Origin: Dryococelus australis
Taxonomy: Eukaryota > Arthropoda > Insecta > Phasmatodea > Phasmatidae
Direction of reading: 5' to 3'
Assembly: GCA_029891345.1 (NCBI GenBank)
Contig: CM056994.1
Location: forward strand, 227,160,991-227,224,990
DNA length: 64,000 nucleotides
The notes below the pieces were generated by a model, which was not told the origin of the DNA, made no database searches, and saw only the letters and a program-made list of their open reading frames with translations. A program made the translations under genes and the position numbers. Positions 61,138-64,000 of this stretch are shown here, one piece after another. The first letter of the stretch is position 1, and every line of letters begins with the position of its first letter.

Positions 61138-61495
61138 TACATTGACGGGAAAAAATTGCAACAGCCAAAAGAGTACTGTACAAACGAACGTTGGTACGAT
61201 AGTTGCATGCTGGACGAGTGTAATTAATCAGATGGACATTTAAAGAACATCAGCGAACAGCTAGCATTGTACTATTCGCTTCGTTACGCGGCGCCGTGTA
61301 AAGCAGTGCACCCGACATTATCGTGAGCTCCTGGAAGGTTGAATTTTGAGTACGTGTCTAACAGTCACGCTAATGCCATGTTTCGAAGACAGTTATGTAC
61401 GCCTGATGGGCACTTACAGCCGTTTGATAGGAGCTGCATCGTGGGACTTCGTGTGGCGGGATGGGTATATCGACGGATTCCAAAATGTCCAAAGT
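61138..61495 (+). mobile_element. Tc1-like transposon, 5' end fragment
   Basis: CATTGACGGGAAAAAATTGC resembles terminal repeats I recall from insect Tc1 elements. About 240 bases later a frame reads HLQPFDRSCIVGLRVAGWVY then RRIP, matching the first helix-turn-helix of Tc1 transposases (usually FDRGRIVGLREAG...YR.IA). The copy stops near 61495, where A-rich and then tandem-repeat sequence begins. Confidence 0.7.
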
Positions 61496-61559
61496 TAAAT
61501 TTAAAATTAAAAAAAATTTATTAAAGACTCGTGCTTTCATCAATTTTTCGATCAATCTC

Positions 61560-62300
61560 GCAATATTTCCGTCAATCAGTACCCCAATCAGAACAGCAAT
61601 TAGTACTGCAATCAGTACTGAAATCAGTACTGCAATCAGCAATACATAATCAGCAATTCAATCAGCAATCTACACCAATCCCCACACCAATCTACACACC
61701 TATCCACACACCAATACTCAACATTCCACATGCAAATCCACACACCAATCCATACCAATCCACACATCAACCCACTCACCAATACACACCTATCCACTCA
61801 CCAACCCACACCATTACACACACTAATCTTTACCAATCCACACACCAATCCACACCAACCCACTCACCAATACACACCTATCCACTCACCAATCCGCACT
61901 ATTCCACACACTAATCTTTACCAATCCACACACCAATCCACACCAATCCACAAAATCCCTACCAATCCAAACCAATCCATACCAATCCACGCATAAATAA
62001 CTAATCCACTCACCAATCCACACCAGTCAACACAATAATCTTCACAAATCCACACACCAATCCACACTAATCCTTAGTAACCTTCTGCACAATACGTTCC
62101 GCAATCCTTCTTCGCAATTCGCAGTAACCTATGCCATTCCTTCGATCAATCCAAATCCTTAGATCATTCCCAATTCTTTCTATCAATCCCAATCCTTAGT
62201 AATACTGCTCCGAAATCAACAGTAATACATGTCAATTCTTCGATCAATCCCAGTCCTTCGATCAATCCCAATCCTTCGATCAATTCTTAAGTTTGTCCCC
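61560..62300. repeat. Compound minisatellite in NRF gene A intron
   Basis: Three successive arrays: CAGTACTGAAAT-type units (about 61570-61650), CCAATCCACACA-type units (about 61670-62080), and TCCTTCGATCAATCCCAA-type units (about 62085-62290). The shared core CAATC suggests they evolved from one another. Long Thr/Pro/Asn/His frames here are artefacts. Confidence 0.9.
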
Positions 62301-62940
62301 CACCCATATGTATAGAAATTACATTCGTTCGCAAACTATTTACAAATTTGTACATGTCGACAGAATTAATGTTTGTGTGTGTATATATATATATATATAT
62401 AGTAATTAATTATGTCATGACCCTGAAAACAAAAACTCGATAATAATTGTAAAAAATTAAATTAATTCTCATAATATGAATATTTTCATATATAACTCAG
62501 TGCAATAATTATGGCGGATCGGGGACATCGGCATCGGGCACCGGAGCTCGGAGCTGTTCATGCTCTGTCATTCCGGTCCCAATCCTGCAATCAATCCCAA
62601 TCCTTAGCAATACTCCTCCGCAATCCACAGCAATCCATGACAATCCTTCGATCAATACGAATACTTCGATCAATCCAAGTTCTTCGTTGAATCCAAATCC
62701 TTCTAACAATCGCAATCCTTCTCGATCGATATTTCGATCAAATCTTCGGTTTTTCCACCACTCATAGGTATAAAAATTAGATTCGTTCGTCAACTGTCTC
62801 CAAATTTGTACATGTTGACAGAATTATTGTTTTTTATGTATATATAAATTATAATTAATTATAACCATGGCATTGGATGACCTTGAAAAAAACTAGAGAA
62901 AAAATTTAAAAATGCAATAAATTATATATATAACTTCTAT
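62200..62940. repeat. Large tandem duplication of minisatellite plus unique flank
   Basis: 62200-62470 and 62585-62915 share the same order: TCCTTCGATCAATCC-type units, then a CACCCATATGTATAGAAATT-like or CACTCATAGGTATAAAAATT-like block, ATTCGTTCG, CAAATTTGTACATGT(C/T)GACA, a TATATA run, TAATTAATTAT, and ATGACC(C/T)TGAAAA. Two diverged copies of a unit of about 350-400 bp. Confidence 0.75.
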
Positions 62941-63847
62941 ATCATTCTGTATAAACATTTTATTGCTACTGATATCATGCTAGATGCAACTGCAGCTAAG
63001 CATCAACATGTTACTTTTTATCGTGCGAGGACTTCCCAGAGGTCTTGTATTTTCGTATCTTGACTGTATTGGACAGTTAAGCATGTTTACAATATTAATG
63101 TTCTAGTATTAATGTTCAACACTTTAGCAAATTAAAATATCTAAAAATAGCAATACTGACCATAACTTAAAACAAATTGTACAATGCATAATTATGTAAC
63201 CAAGTGATAATTGAGCAATTAAATAATTTAAAAATCACAAACATATTTTAAATCAATGACGTATGAGGCAAATTAACTCATGTAAAATAGTATCAAATAT
63301 TTCGCGTGGGTATTTAGAAAACATTTCATTAGGACACACATGAAGATATAAAAATTACATTTGCCAACTATTCAAACAATATGAAGCATATACCGTAACA
63401 AACTAGATAATAAGCGCGTTAAGAAAGTGGTATACGTCAGTCATGCAATAAGAGCTGCGAATCTGACATGCTATGTTGTCGCTAGGTTTCACTCTGGACG
63501 CAGTAGCGCAGCTGACGACCGTCCAACTCCCCACCTATCAACCTCACGCACAGGCTAATTAGGAATTAAGAGAGGGGAAACAGGCTATTCTACTGTGAAC
63601 TTCAGCCGAAACCGCAATAAAACTGCCCTTACTGGGCAGCGCAACATGTTGGAACGACGTTTCCCAATCAGCGCGTGGTAACATACTCGCCAACCGGCAG
63701 CCCAACAGCGCAGCATGCAGTGGCCAATCAGATGTTCCTAGAATCTTGCGCAATCAGTCAGTGAGTAAACACTCCCGCGTTAAAGGAACGGCCTCGATAT
63801 TCCGTACAAGAATGCTCGTTTGCTGTGTGGTCAGGGTTAAGACATAC

Positions 63848-64000
63848 CGCCGTTGCCGGTGCAGCAGGCGATGACGATCCAGGCGAGCGCACAGGCCCAG
63901 GCGGTGTGGCCGAGAGACACGTAGGCGGCCGAGGCCAAGGGACCCAAGTCGCCGTACAGGCCGTGCACCAGCACGAAGGTCGTGCCGATGGACATGGCCC
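63848..64000 (-). CDS. NRF-6-like gene A, antepenultimate exon (cut by window edge)
   Basis: Codes AMSIGTTFVLVHGLYGDLGP, then LASAAYVSLGHTAWACALAW, then IVIACCTGNG and the first base of a Gly codon at donor G|GTATGTC. It is GC-rich and carries two hydrophobic segments. The lumenal loop LGPLASAAYVSLGHTAWACALAWIV-type pattern and the ACCTGNGG ending, just before the YANKFL block, match NRF-6 family proteins. The exon and the remainder of the gene (N-terminal NRF domain and most transmembrane helices) continue beyond the right edge. Transcription runs right to left. Confidence 0.93.

Larger units (their letters stand above)
60525..63847 (-). other. Intron of NRF gene A
   Basis: 3.3-kb GT-AG intron (donor G|GTATGTC at 63847, acceptor GTTGCAG|GC). 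It contains a Tc1 5' fragment and several minisatellites, annotated separately. Otherwise AT-rich, with a GC-richer patch at 63470-63847 next to the exon. Confidence 0.85.

Noticed and set aside
61531..61996. Frames rich in Thr, Pro, Asn and His
   Set aside because: Translation of minisatellite units inside an NRF intron. No start context or conservation expected.
61570..62075. Regularly spaced repeats resembling a CRISPR array
   Set aside because: Units are short, contiguous and variable with no unique spacers, in an intron of a eukaryotic gene. A minisatellite.

Overview
This is a eukaryotic nuclear window, almost certainly from an insect with a large, repeat-rich genome. It is AT-rich. 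Coding exons are few, small and widely separated, with GT-AG introns of about 3 kb. Most of the identifiable sequence is retro- and DNA transposon debris: an R1-type LINE, tRNA-derived SINEs, Tc1/mariner fragments, MITEs, an LTR element and a Polinton. The main SINE family (GAGGTGGCGCAGTGG head, TAGG-rich tail on the opposite strand) resembles SINEs I remember from polyneopteran insects such as locusts and stick insects. That is recollection, and I cannot name a species.

Host genes. Only one host gene family is recognisable: the nose-resistant-to-fluoxetine (NRF-6)-like multipass membrane acyltransferases. Two genes lie head-to-tail on the minus strand. The right one contributes its last three exons (64000-63848, 60524-60382, 57375-57250), which splice in frame and end at a stop codon. 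The left one contributes its first coding exon (8146-7951), with a signal peptide and the start of the lumenal/extracellular NRF domain, and continues off the left edge apart from intron sequence. About 49 kb lie between them.

Layout. 1-2000: dead R1-type LINE. 3.4-7.7 kb: transposase fragments and SINEs. 7.7-8.2 kb: NRF gene B exon 1 with a GC-rich TATA-less promoter region. 8.6-10.5 kb: interspersed repeats and a 550-bp ACN trinucleotide tract. 12-16 kb: SINEs, including one nested in an older copy with an 11-bp target duplication. 18-23 kb: MITEs, a mariner fragment and a TIR element. 29-34 kb: a decayed inverted duplication. 40.7-45.4 kb: a complete but non-autonomous LTR retrotransposon with gag and no pol. 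48.9-50.1 kb: degenerate tandem repeats. 51.1-53.8 kb: decayed Polinton/Maverick integrase and packaging ATPase. 57-64 kb: 3' half of NRF gene A, with introns holding Tc1 pieces, a MITE and minisatellites.

The most distinctive signals are a MITE family with one shared terminal inverted repeat in two size classes (about 240 and 420 bp; eight copies here), the gag-only LTR element whose gag frame is interrupted only by TAG codons, the Polinton remnant, and the NRF tandem arrangement. I found no functional tRNA, rRNA or CRISPR.
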